Assembly (NCBI RefSeq): GCF_011761235.1
Contig: NZ_JAAOYW010000001.1
Location: 1,054,781-1,118,780, forward strand
Length of the DNA: 64,000 nucleotides
Reading direction: 5' to 3'
From: Frigoribacterium faeni
Lineage (GTDB): Bacteria > Actinomycetota > Actinomycetes > Actinomycetales > Microbacteriaceae
Under the pieces are notes generated by a model. It was not told the DNA's origin, searched no databases, and saw only the letters and a program-made list of their open reading frames with translations. Shown here one piece after another: positions 35,545 through 43,800 of this stretch. Position 1 is the stretch's first letter. The number at the start of each line of letters is the position of its first letter. Position numbers and translations under genes: made by a program.

Positions 35545-35610
35545 GCGCACCGCCGCCCGCACCCCGGGGGCACCACCGCCCGCACCCCCGGACGCACCAC
35601 CGCCCCGCCG
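35545..35610. repeat. Short tandem repeat ahead of the terminator
   Basis: About two and a half copies of a roughly 30-bp Pro-coding-like unit (CGCACCACCGCCCGCACCCC and variants), between the surface-protein gene and the AGPS-like gene. Confidence 0.5.
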
Positions 35611-35632
35611 CGCACGAGGCGCGACGGGGCGG
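35600..35632 (-). terminator. Terminator of the AGPS operon
   Basis: CCGCCCCG-CC-GCGC and GCGC-GA-CGGGGCGG form an interrupted stem around ACGAG, 35 bp past the stop at 35667. Confidence 0.6.
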
Positions 35633-35666
35633 AGGAACGACGGGGCGGCGGCAGCCCCTGCGGGCC

Positions 35667-37373
35667 CTACTTGCCGGTGACCTTGCCCGGGTTGAACACG
35701 CGCCCCGGGTCGGCCGAGTCGAACAGCCCCTGCATGACGGCGACGCCCTGCTCCGAGACGTCCTGCGCGAGCCACGGGGTGTGCTCGAGGCCGACGCCGT
35801 GGTGGTGCGAGACGGTCGCGCCGGTGTCGATGAAGGCCTGCTGGATGGCGTGCTTCACGACGTCGTACTCGGCCTCGGCCTGCTCGCCGTGCTCGAAGGC
35901 GAAGGTGAAGTAGAGGCAGGCGCCCGAGTGGTACGAGTGCGACAGGTGCCCCATGATCCAGCCCTGGACGCCGATCTGGTCGAACGCCTGGTTCGCGGCG
36001 GCGTAGACGCGCGACGACACGGCGCGCAGCTTCGACCACGGCGCGGCGGTCTCGGAGACGTCGGCGGCGCCGCCGTGGTCCATGAAGAAGTCGCGCAGGT
36101 AGGGGGTGTCGAACTTCTTCTGGTCGTAGAGCTTGCCGGGGCCCTTGCCGACGCCCATGCCGCGGTTCGCCTTGACGATCTTGGCGACGGCCTTCTGGGT
36201 GTGGGCGACGTGCTCGGGGCTGCCCTCGTAGCCGATGAACGACAGGCACATCGCGTCGACGTCCCAGCCCTTGGCCTTCAGCACCTTGGGGAGCGCGTCG
36301 TTGACCACCTTCGAGATGCCCGTGCTCGCCTTGGAGGTCGCGAACGAGAACGCGGTCTCGTGCGCGTCCGAGACGCGGGTCACCGACGGGCTGGCGTCGC
36401 TCTCGGCGATGGCCTGCATCGCGGCGAGGCCGTCGTGCCACGACGGGAACAGGTAGGCGAGGATCTCGCGCTTCTCGGGCAGGCGGTGCACCTGCGCGGT
36501 CACCTCGGTGATGACGCCGAGGCGACCTTCCGAGCCGATGATCATCTCGCGCAGCGACGGGCCGGTCGAGGCGCTCGGCACGGCGCGGATGGCGAGCACG
36601 CCGCCGGGGCGCACGACGCGCAGCCCCTTGGTGATGTCGGCGATGTCGCCGTACTTGTCGCTCTGCATGCCGGAGGAGCGGGTCGCGACCCAGCCCCCCA
36701 TCGTCGAGTGCGTGAAGCTGTCCGGGAAGTGCCCGAGGGTCCAGCCGCGGGCGTTGAGCTGCTCCTCGAGGTCGGGGCCCTGGCCGCCGGCCTGGATGCG
36801 GGCGAGCCCGCCGTCCTCGTCGATGTCGAGCACCTTCGAGAGGCGGCCCATGTCGAGCGACACGACGGTGCGCTCCTCCGTGGGCATCGGCTCGAGGCTG
36901 CCGACGATGTTGCTGCCGCCGCCGAACGGGATGAGCACGACGTCGCTGGCCACGGCCAGGTCGACGATCTGCTGCACCTCGGCCTCGTCGGCCGGGTAGA
37001 CCACGAGGTCGGGCACGCGCTCGAGGACGCCGGCGCGGATGCGGATCAGGTCGCGGATGCTCTTGCCGTAGGTGTGGACGACGCGGTCGTGGTCGCCCTG
37101 GTCGAGGTGCTCGGGCCCGACGATCTGCACGAGCGAGTCGACGACCTCGGCCGAGGCGCGCGAGGCCGGCACCGTCAGCTGCGAGAAGTCGAGGCCGGTG
37201 TCGTGCTGGCCGCTCGTCAGCTCGACGCCGACGATCTTCTTGACGAAGGGCGCGAAGCCGGGCTTGTCCTCGTGGTGGAACGCGACGCCCTCGACGCCCC
37301 AGCCCCACCACTTCATGTGCGCGACGCCGTGGTCGACGACCGTGGTCTCGGGCTTGTTCTGGACGTCGGTCAC
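35667..37373 (-). CDS. FAD-binding oxidase family protein, alkyldihydroxyacetonephosphate synthase-like
   Basis: The 568-residue VAO-type protein has the AGPS layout: MKWWGWG near residue 20, FAD loops PFGGGSNIVGSLEP and GQGPDLEEQLNARGWTLGHFPDSF, STMGGWVATRSSGMQSDKYGDI, GSEGRLGVITEVT, and the signature HHHGVG at about residues 523-528. The triple His is required for ether-bond formation in AGPS, which swaps the acyl chain of acyl-DHAP for a fatty alcohol. It overlaps plsC by 4 bp. D-lactate/glycolate-oxidase relatives are the alternative, but the HHH and WGWG motifs favour AGPS. Confidence 0.85.
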   Translation of the reverse strand: MTDVQNKPETTVVDHGVAHMKWWGWGVEGVAFHHEDKPGFAPFVKKIVGVELTSGQHDTGLDFSQLTVPASRASAEVVDSLVQIVGPEHLDQGDHDRVVHTYGKSIRDLIRIRAGVLERVPDLVVYPADEAEVQQIVDLAVASDVVLIPFGGGSNIVGSLEPMPTEERTVVSLDMGRLSKVLDIDEDGGLARIQAGGQGPDLEEQLNARGWTLGHFPDSFTHSTMGGWVATRSSGMQSDKYGDIADITKGLRVVRPGGVLAIRAVPSASTGPSLREMIIGSEGRLGVITEVTAQVHRLPEKREILAYLFPSWHDGLAAMQAIAESDASPSVTRVSDAHETAFSFATSKASTGISKVVNDALPKVLKAKGWDVDAMCLSFIGYEGSPEHVAHTQKAVAKIVKANRGMGVGKGPGKLYDQKKFDTPYLRDFFMDHGGAADVSETAAPWSKLRAVSSRVYAAANQAFDQIGVQGWIMGHLSHSYHSGACLYFTFAFEHGEQAEAEYDVVKHAIQQAFIDTGATVSHHHGVGLEHTPWLAQDVSEQGVAVMQGLFDSADPGRVFNPGKVTGK

Positions 37374-38347
37374 GGGCGTGCTCCTTCGGACGGGTGTTCT
37401 GGGCCCAGGATACGGGCGGTGTTGGCGTCCTTCAGACGCAGTATCTCGGCGCGCAGCCGAGCGGAGAACTCGAGGGGGGTCTCGCCGGGCTCGGGCCGCA
37501 TCGGGTCGCCGAACGCGACGCCGACCGGCAGCCGCCCGGGGCGCGGCCAGCTCGACCCGCGCGGGTGGGCGATGTGCGCCCCGATGAGCGCGAGCGGGAT
37601 GATCGGCACGTCGCAGGCGGCGGCCAGCGCGGCCGCGCCGGGCTTGAAGGAGGCGACGGTGCCGTCCTTGGACCGGGTGCCCTCCGGGAACACCAGCACC
37701 GGGTAGCCGCGCTCGAGCAGCGAGCGGGCGCTGACGGTGGGCTGGCCGGCCCGTCGACGGGCGGCGATCTTGGCCGCCGCGCGCTTGCGGGCGGCACTCG
37801 GGCCCGCGGACGCCGCGCTGGTGCCGGCGCCGGCGGTGCTGCCGGCGCCCGCGGGCGCCGACCCCGCGGCAGCCGCGGCGGCCGCCACGGCGCCGGGCGC
37901 CTCGGGCCGCGGCGACCCGGGCGTGCCTGCCGGCGTCGCCGTCGACGAGCCGCGCTGCACCGGGAACGCGTTGAAGAAGAGCTCGGTGAGCTTGCGCCGC
38001 CAGGGCACGTCGAAGAAGTAGTCGGCGGCGGCCCCGGTCGCGAGGTAGCGGGCGAGGCGGCGGGGCAGCGCCCCGAGGATGAGCGGCGCGTCGAGGTGGC
38101 TCGAGTGGTTCGCGACGACGATGAAGCCGCCCTCCACGCCCTTCAGTCGGTCGCGGTCGATGACCGTGACGCTCGTGATCGACCAGATGGTGGGCTTGAG
38201 CACGACGCGCTGGGCGACGTAGCGGGCCATCGCGTGGCCGCGCGAGCTGAAGCGGTCCTTGACGTCGACGGCGGCGCGGGCGACCGCCTCACGGCGAGGG
38301 TGCGGCGCGCGTCCGGTCTCGTCGGGTCCGTCGCCTGCCACCGTCAC
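37370..38347 (-). CDS. PlsC-type 1-acylglycerol-3-phosphate acyltransferase
   Basis: The 325-residue protein has acyltransferase motif I NHSSHLDAPLI (HX4D), motif II NAFPVQRGS and motif III VFPEGTRSKDG, then PLALIGAHIAHPRG. A 60-residue Ala/Gly/Lys/Arg insertion separates motifs II and III, unusual for PlsC. It uses acyl-CoA or acyl-ACP to acylate a glycerol- or DHAP-phosphate acceptor at the membrane. The GTG start at 38347 overlaps the SDR stop; the ATG of the AGPS-like gene overlaps its own stop. In this operon it may supply the acyl group that AGPS replaces, or the sn-2 chain. Confidence 0.87.
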   Translation of the reverse strand: MTVAGDGPDETGRAPHPRREAVARAAVDVKDRFSSRGHAMARYVAQRVVLKPTIWSITSVTVIDRDRLKGVEGGFIVVANHSSHLDAPLILGALPRRLARYLATGAAADYFFDVPWRRKLTELFFNAFPVQRGSSTATPAGTPGSPRPEAPGAVAAAAAAAGSAPAGAGSTAGAGTSAASAGPSAARKRAAAKIAARRRAGQPTVSARSLLERGYPVLVFPEGTRSKDGTVASFKPGAAALAAACDVPIIPLALIGAHIAHPRGSSWPRPGRLPVGVAFGDPMRPEPGETPLEFSARLRAEILRLKDANTARILGPEHPSEGARP

Positions 38348-39135
38348 CGCTCCACCGGCGCGTCGGCCGGGGTGCGTCGGCTCGACGAGATCGCCGCCGA
38401 GACGGCCCGCACGGCGCTGCCGGGAGCGTGCTTGACCAGCCCCATGAGCACCTTGTACCGGAGCGTGGGCATCGACACCACCTTGCCTCTCTCGACGTCG
38501 CGCAGGCACGCGGACACCAGTCGTTCGGCGCTGAGCCACATCGAGTTCGGTATGGACGACGACCGGATGCCGGCGCGCTCGTGGAACTCGGTGCGCACCC
38601 ACCCCGGCTGGAGCACCGTGACGCCGACGCCGCTGCCCCGCAGCTCGACCGCCAGGCCCTCGCTGAACGAGTTGACCCACGCCTTGATCGAGGAGTAGCT
38701 GCCCATCGCCATGTGCCCGGCGACGCTGCCGACGTTGACGACGTGGCCCGAGCCACGGAGGCGCATCGCGCGTGCCGCGGACGCCGACAGCACCAGCACG
38801 CTCCGCACCATGACCTCGAACGCCTGGTCGTGCACGGCCGTGTCGGTGCTCGTGAGGGGCTCGTGGACGCCGAACCCGGCGTTGTTGACGAGCAGGTCGA
38901 CGGGCCGGACGGCGTCGGCCAGCCGAGCCGCGACGCGGTCGACGTCGGAGCGGTCGCCGAGGTCGGCGGCGAGCACCTCGACGTCGCGGCCGAGGGCCCT
39001 CAGCTCGAGGGCGGTCCGGTCGAGTCGGGCGGCGTCGCGGGCGACGAGGACGAGGTCCCAGCCGCGGGCGGCGAGTTGACGGGCGAATTCGGCACCGATG
39101 CCGGACGTGCCCCCGGTGACGAGCGCTGTTGCCAT
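38344..39135 (-). CDS. Short-chain dehydrogenase/reductase, candidate acyl/alkyl-DHAP reductase
   Basis: The 263-residue classical SDR has cofactor loop TGGTSGIGAEFARQL, NNAGFG, catalytic Ser in VNVGSVAGHMAMGSYSSIKAW (Y..SSIK active site) and PGWVRTEF. ATG 39135 is chosen over 39222, which would overlap the divergent operon. As first gene of the AGPS operon it is a plausible NADPH-dependent reductase of the ketone of alkyl-DHAP. Sequence alone cannot exclude other ketone substrates. The divergent promoter region is only 85 bp. Confidence 0.8.
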   Translation of the reverse strand: MATALVTGGTSGIGAEFARQLAARGWDLVLVARDAARLDRTALELRALGRDVEVLAADLGDRSDVDRVAARLADAVRPVDLLVNNAGFGVHEPLTSTDTAVHDQAFEVMVRSVLVLSASAARAMRLRGSGHVVNVGSVAGHMAMGSYSSIKAWVNSFSEGLAVELRGSGVGVTVLQPGWVRTEFHERAGIRSSSIPNSMWLSAERLVSACLRDVERGKVVSMPTLRYKVLMGLVKHAPGSAVRAVSAAISSSRRTPADAPVER

Positions 39136-39220
39136 GACGCTTACGATACGGTCTTGTCGGGAATCCGCGTGCATCGTGCCCCGATCACCACCGCCACGAG
39201 GTCCCTGGAGGAACACAGCC

Positions 39221-40042
39221 ATGACGACCGCTCGCGACCCCTACGACTCGGGCGCCTTCGACATCCGCGCGTTCACCCTCACCGCCCAGGGCACGCTGCG
39301 TCCCGAGCTCGACCTCGCCCCCTTCGCGACCGCACCGGTGGGCGCCGACGAGCTGCGCCTCCTGCGGCACCTCGGCCGCCTCGAGAGCGCGACCATGGAG
39401 CACCTCCGCAACCTGCTCGTCACGGCCACCCACAAGGACGCCCGCGTCACCGCATTCCTCGTCACCTGGGCCTTCGAGAAGTTCTGGATCGCCGACGCGA
39501 TCGACGCCGTGCTCGAGGCGAACGGCGAGCCGCGCCTCAAGGACGTCGAGGAGGGGCCCCGCCGACACAGCGCCGGCGAGGCCGTCGAGCGGCGCGGCCC
39601 GATCACGCGCGCCGTCGAGGCGATCGGACGCGGCGTGCCGATCGTGGCCGTCCACATGACCACCGGACTCGTCGACGAGTGGGTCATGGCGCACGCCTAC
39701 GACGTCCTCGTCGAGCGGGCCGGCCACCCCGCGCTGACCGCGGTCGTCGAGCGCCTCCGCACCGTCAAGGCGCGGCACGAGGAGTTCTTCGACGTCGAGG
39801 CCCGCTGGCGCCTCGAGGACTCGGCCCGCGCCGTCAAGCAGACCCGCGCCTCCTTGTCGACGGCGGTCTGGCCCCTCGGCGCCGTCGAGCGCGCCGACGC
39901 CGAGCGCACCTTCTTCGACGCCGCGGTGTGGGGCGGCGCCGAGGGCCACCTGCGCGCGGACGCCGTCGGCGACCGCGTCGCCTCCCTGCCCGGACTCGAC
40001 GCCTCCGTGGGCGCCGCCGTGACACGAAAGCTCACCGCATGA
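39221..40042 (+). CDS. Ferritin-like protein, degenerate diiron site
   Basis: The 273-residue helical protein aligns with the intact diiron protein at 42461-43288 (shared pattern LR-LR---E, EKFWIADAI/EEFWHGEAL, DEWVMAHAY/NEYSAVAAY, KARHEEFF/QESRHVAFY). Of the six expected ligands only Glu55, Glu153 and His186 remain; Lys87, Ile90 and Lys183 replace Glu, His and Glu. It probably cannot hold a diiron centre. It is first in an operon with the FAR fusion (4-bp overlap), suggesting a structural or partner subunit of the downstream enzyme. Confidence 0.75.
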   Translation: MTTARDPYDSGAFDIRAFTLTAQGTLRPELDLAPFATAPVGADELRLLRHLGRLESATMEHLRNLLVTATHKDARVTAFLVTWAFEKFWIADAIDAVLEANGEPRLKDVEEGPRRHSAGEAVERRGPITRAVEAIGRGVPIVAVHMTTGLVDEWVMAHAYDVLVERAGHPALTAVVERLRTVKARHEEFFDVEARWRLEDSARAVKQTRASLSTAVWPLGAVERADAERTFFDAAVWGGAEGHLRADAVGDRVASLPGLDASVGAAVTRKLTA

Positions 40043-42438
40043 CCGCCTCCGTCCCCTCGTCCGTGCCGGGCTCGACCGAGACGAGCCTCGGCTCGTCGCA
40101 CGTGCTGCTGACCGGCGGCACCGGGTTCGTCGGGCAGGCGATCCTCGAGCGCCTGCTGTCGTCGCACCCCGACACGACCGTCACGCTGCTGATCCGGCCC
40201 AAGGCCGGCACCTCGGCGCTCGCGCGCCTGCGCCACCTGCTCAAGAAGCCCGTCTTCGCGTCGTGGCGCGAACGCGTCGGGGCCGACGAGGTCGAGCGCG
40301 CCCTCACCGAGCGGCTGCGCGTCGTCGAGAGCGGCCTCGGCTCGCTGCCGGCGCTGCCCCGCGACCTCGACGTCGTCATCCACAGCGCCTCGACCGTGTC
40401 GTTCGACCCGCCCATCGACCAGGCCTTCGACACGAACGTCGGCGGGGCCGTCGGCCTCTACGAGGCGCTCGTCGCGGCGGGCGGCGACCCGCACGTCGTG
40501 CACGTGTCGACCGCGTACGTCGGCGGCATCCGCAAGGGCGTGTTCCCCGAGGCCGCGCTGCGGCACGACGTCGACTGGCGGGCCGAGCACGCCGCTGCGC
40601 GCGACGCCCGCGCCCGCGTCGAAGCGGCGTCGCGGCAGCCCGAGACGCTGCGCAGGTTCCTCGCCGAGGGCCGGGCCGGACACGGCAAGACCGGACCGCA
40701 GGCGGTCGCGGCCGCAGCCGAGGAGGCGCGGGTCGCCTGGGTGGCCGCCCGTCTCGTCGACTACGGGCGCACCCGCGCCGAGACCCTCGGCTGGACCGAC
40801 GTCTACACGCTGACGAAGGCGTTCGCCGAGCGCGCGGCCGAGCAGCTCTGGGCCGCCGAGGGGCACCGCCTGTCGGTGGTCCGCCCCGCGATCGTCGAGA
40901 GCGCGCTGCGCCACCCCTACCCGGGCTGGATCGACGGCTTCAAGGTCGCCGACCCGCTGATCATGTCGTACGCCCGGGGCCTGCTGCCCGAGTTCCCCGG
41001 GGTGCCCGACAGCGTGCTCGACATCGTGCCGGTGGACTACGTGGTGAACGTGATCCTGGCCGTCGCGGCCAACCCGGCCGGCGCCTCCTCGGCCTCGACG
41101 TCCTCCGCTGAGTCCGGTGCCGGTGCGAGTGCCGGTGCCGCCGTCGCCCCCGAGCCGCAGTACTTCCACGTCGCGTCGGGCAACAGCAACCCGTTCCCGA
41201 TCCTGCGGATGTTCGACAACCTCAAGACGTTCTTCACGGCGAACCCGCTGCCGCGCGACGAGCACACGAGCATCCCAGTGCCGACCTGGGACTTCCCCGG
41301 CGTGCGCAAGGTCGAGGGCGCCATCCGCACCGCGCAGCGCGCCAACGACTGGCGCGAGCGCGTGCTCGTGCGGCTGCCGTCGACGACGCGCACCCGCACG
41401 GCCCTCACCGACGTGCAGACGCGCCGGGCCGACCTCGAGTCGCTGCAGAGCCTCACCGACCTGTACCGCCACTACGTGCAGTCCGAGATCATCTTCGACG
41501 ACCGCCGCACGCGCGCGCTGCACGACGGCCTGCCCGCCGGGTCGCCGGCCGACATCGGCTTCGACGTGACCGACATCGACTGGGAGGACTACTTCCAGAC
41601 CGTGCACTTCCCGTCGATCACCGCGATGACGCGCGCCTTCTCGGTGCGGCCCGCCGCGGCCGGGGCCGTGCTCGACACCCGCGCCCTGCCGCAGCGCACC
41701 GACGTCGTGGCCGTCTTCGACCTCGAGGGCACCGTGCTCGACTCGAACATCGTCGAGCAGTACCTCTGGGTGCGCTCGAACGGGTTCCGCAAGGCGGCCT
41801 GGCCGGCCGAGGTCGCGTCGCTGCTCACCGGGCTGCCGGCCTACCTGCGGGCCGAGGGGCGCGACCGCGGCGAGTTCATCCGGGCGTTCCTGCGGCGCTA
41901 CGCCGGCATGCCGGTCTCGCGGCTGCAGGGCGTCGTGCGCTCGGCGGGCTACGCCGAGACCGTGCGGCGGCACACCCTGCCCGAGGCCCTCGCCCGCATC
42001 GCCGAGCACCGCGCCGCCGGGCACCGCACGGTGCTCGTCACGGGCTCGATCGGCACGCTGGCGACCCCCATCGCGCACCTCTTCGACGAGGTCGTCGCGA
42101 GCACGATGCACCAGCGCGACGGGGTCCTGACCGGCTACCTCGCCCAGCCGCCGCTCGTCGACGAGGCCCGAGCGGCCTGGCTCGCCCAGTGGGCCCTCGA
42201 AGAGGGCGTCGACCTCTCGGGTTCGTACGGGTACGGTGACAGCCACGCCGACCTGGCGTGGCTGGAGATGCTCGGCAACCCGTCTGCCGTCAACCCCGAC
42301 GCCAATCTCGCCCGCGAAGCGCTCCGAAGAAGATGGAGCATCCGAGATTGGTCGCGTGCCCGCGGTTCGTCCGCGTCCGGCTCGACGACGGCCCCCGCCG
42401 TCGGCACCACCCCGAAAGGAGAAGGAGACAGGGCCTAG
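40039..42438 (+). CDS. Fatty acyl reductase fused to HAD-IB domain
   Basis: In 799 residues: an extended-SDR reductase domain with TGGTGFVG (residues 25-32), HSASTVSFD and active site Tyr256-x3-Lys260; an Ala/Ser linker near residue 355; a FAR_C-like region to about 520; then a SerB-like HAD domain with FDLEGTVLDS (nucleophile Asp561, Glu563 where most have Asp) and GDSHADLAWLEMLGNPSAVNPD. FAR enzymes reduce acyl-CoA to fatty alcohol with NADPH, the co-substrate AGPS needs. The HAD part's substrate is unknown. It is coupled to the ferritin-like gene upstream. Confidence 0.87.
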   Translation: MTASVPSSVPGSTETSLGSSHVLLTGGTGFVGQAILERLLSSHPDTTVTLLIRPKAGTSALARLRHLLKKPVFASWRERVGADEVERALTERLRVVESGLGSLPALPRDLDVVIHSASTVSFDPPIDQAFDTNVGGAVGLYEALVAAGGDPHVVHVSTAYVGGIRKGVFPEAALRHDVDWRAEHAAARDARARVEAASRQPETLRRFLAEGRAGHGKTGPQAVAAAAEEARVAWVAARLVDYGRTRAETLGWTDVYTLTKAFAERAAEQLWAAEGHRLSVVRPAIVESALRHPYPGWIDGFKVADPLIMSYARGLLPEFPGVPDSVLDIVPVDYVVNVILAVAANPAGASSASTSSAESGAGASAGAAVAPEPQYFHVASGNSNPFPILRMFDNLKTFFTANPLPRDEHTSIPVPTWDFPGVRKVEGAIRTAQRANDWRERVLVRLPSTTRTRTALTDVQTRRADLESLQSLTDLYRHYVQSEIIFDDRRTRALHDGLPAGSPADIGFDVTDIDWEDYFQTVHFPSITAMTRAFSVRPAAAGAVLDTRALPQRTDVVAVFDLEGTVLDSNIVEQYLWVRSNGFRKAAWPAEVASLLTGLPAYLRAEGRDRGEFIRAFLRRYAGMPVSRLQGVVRSAGYAETVRRHTLPEALARIAEHRAAGHRTVLVTGSIGTLATPIAHLFDEVVASTMHQRDGVLTGYLAQPPLVDEARAAWLAQWALEEGVDLSGSYGYGDSHADLAWLEMLGNPSAVNPDANLAREALRRRWSIRDWSRARGSSASGSTTAPAVGTTPKGEGDRA

Positions 42439-42460
42439 CGCCCGAGCCTCCTGACGCCAC

Positions 42461-43288
42461 ATGGCCTTCGACATCGACAAGTTCGCCGCCACCAGCGAGC
42501 GCATCACCTGGGACGACCTCGACCTGGACCACTTCAAGGAGAACCCGCTCAGCCCGGACTCCCTCCGCACGCTGCGCTACATGGCCGACGTCGAGTACCA
42601 CACCGTCTGCTACACCCGCGACCTGCTGACGACGCCCTCGCACAAGGAGGGCGACGTCTCGACCTTCATGACCATGTGGAACCGCGAGGAGTTCTGGCAC
42701 GGCGAGGCCCTCGCCGCCATCCTCGAGGTGCACGGCGAGAAGGTCGACTACGACCAGCTCCGCGCGAACCGCCTCAAGCTCGGCTGGCGCGACAAGCTCG
42801 ACCCGGTCAAGCAGGGCCTGCTCGGCAAGTTCGTCGGCTCCGACTTCGTCGCCGTGCACATGTCGTGGGGCGCCGCCAACGAGTACAGCGCCGTCGCCGC
42901 CTACAAGCGCATGGCCGCCCTCGAGAAGGACCCGGTGCTGGCCGAGCTGCTCGTCCGCATCGCCCGCCAGGAGTCGCGCCACGTCGCCTTCTACGTCTCG
43001 CAGGCCCGTGAGCGGCTGCTCAAGAGCAAGAAGGCGCAGAAGCTGACGCGGTTCCTGCTGCAGAAGGTCTGGGCACCCGTCGGCTCGTCGATCATGGAGC
43101 TCGACGACGTCAAGTTCGTCTTCGGCCAGCTGATGAGCGGCGAGGAGGGCCGCAAGGCCGCCGAGAAGCTCGACGCGAACATCTCGAACCTGCCCGGCAT
43201 GTCGGGCCTGACGATCTTCCAGAAGGCGCTCGACGGGCTCGGCGTCACGCACGGGCCCGCCACGGGCGGCTCCGTCAGCGTCGCCTGA
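42461..43288 (+). CDS. Ferritin-like diiron oxygenase/desaturase candidate
   Basis: The 275-residue four-helix-bundle protein has a complete diiron ligand set: Glu45, Glu77-x2-His80, Glu141 and Glu171-x2-His174. This is the pattern of soluble acyl desaturases, related oxygenases and aldehyde-deformylating oxygenase. It lies 22 bp after the acyl reductase in the ether-lipid cluster. By context it may desaturate the alkyl ether, oxidise the fatty alcohol or aldehyde, or desaturate acyl chains. The diiron fold is well supported; the reaction is not. A terminator follows. Confidence 0.82.
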   Translation: MAFDIDKFAATSERITWDDLDLDHFKENPLSPDSLRTLRYMADVEYHTVCYTRDLLTTPSHKEGDVSTFMTMWNREEFWHGEALAAILEVHGEKVDYDQLRANRLKLGWRDKLDPVKQGLLGKFVGSDFVAVHMSWGAANEYSAVAAYKRMAALEKDPVLAELLVRIARQESRHVAFYVSQARERLLKSKKAQKLTRFLLQKVWAPVGSSIMELDDVKFVFGQLMSGEEGRKAAEKLDANISNLPGMSGLTIFQKALDGLGVTHGPATGGSVSVA

Positions 43289-43306
43289 GGCGTGCGCTGA
43301 GGCGTC

Positions 43307-43330
43307 GCCGGGCGGCCGGTGCCGCCCGGC
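43307..43330 (+). terminator. Terminator of the acyl-reductase operon
   Basis: GCCGGGCGGC (43307-43316) pairs perfectly with GCCGCCCGGC (43321-43330) around a 4-nt loop, 18 bp after the stop. Confidence 0.7.
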
Positions 43331-43406
43331 CGCTCCGGTGCCGCACGGCCGCTCCGTTAGTCTTGGGCGGTCGGGCACCCGGCCGACGAGCGAGAGGCGA
43401 CACCAC

Positions 43407-43754
43407 GTGAAGACGAGCCACCTGCGGCACTTCCTCGTCGCGGCCGAGGTGCTGCACTTCCCCGTCGCGGCCGACAAGCTCGGCATCTCGCGGCAGAAGC
43501 TCGAGTCGTCGATCGAGGCGCTCGAGCTCGAGTTCGGGCAGAAGCTCTTCGACCGCGACGCCTCGCCGTACCGTCTCACCAAGGCGGGACGCGCCGCCGT
43601 CGTGGTCGCCGAGGAGGAGCTGGCCAGCCCCTCGACCCCGCCCGCCCCGCCTGCTCCCCCGGCCGGCGGCAAGGCGAAGGCGTCCAAGGGCAAGGGACGC
43701 ACCCCGGCCGTCAAGGGCCAGCCCAAGCCGTTCAAGAAGCGCCAGGGGCGCTAG
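43407..43754 (+). CDS. Stand-alone LysR-type helix-turn-helix with Lys-rich tail
   Basis: The 115-residue protein starts at GTG 43407 after GAGAGG. Residues 1-65 match the LysR DNA-binding domain (HLRHFLVAAEVLHFPVAADKLGISRQKLESSIEALELEFGQKLFDRD). The effector-binding domain is absent; a Pro-rich linker and a basic tail (GGKAKASKGKGRTP, KPFKKRQGR) follow. It resembles a small nucleoid-associated protein more than a normal LysR activator. No downstream remnant of the missing domain is visible, so it seems a settled short form. Confidence 0.78.
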   Translation: MKTSHLRHFLVAAEVLHFPVAADKLGISRQKLESSIEALELEFGQKLFDRDASPYRLTKAGRAAVVVAEEELASPSTPPAPPAPPAGGKAKASKGKGRTPAVKGQPKPFKKRQGR

Positions 43755-43800
43755 GGGCTCCACGCGCCGGGGGCGTCGGCGACTCAGGGCGCCGAGGGCG

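Noticed and set aside
38428-42438. Very long open frame (1336 codons) spanning the SDR antisense and the FAR fusion
   Set aside because: Only the part from ATG 40039 is protein-like. The upstream part is the antisense of the SDR gene and a frameshadow of the ferritin-like gene, kept open by high G+C.
43776-43789. Further repeat-element end (GTCGGCGACTCAGG)
   Set aside because: It has one mismatch and no inverted partner 86 bp away, so it is treated as chance.
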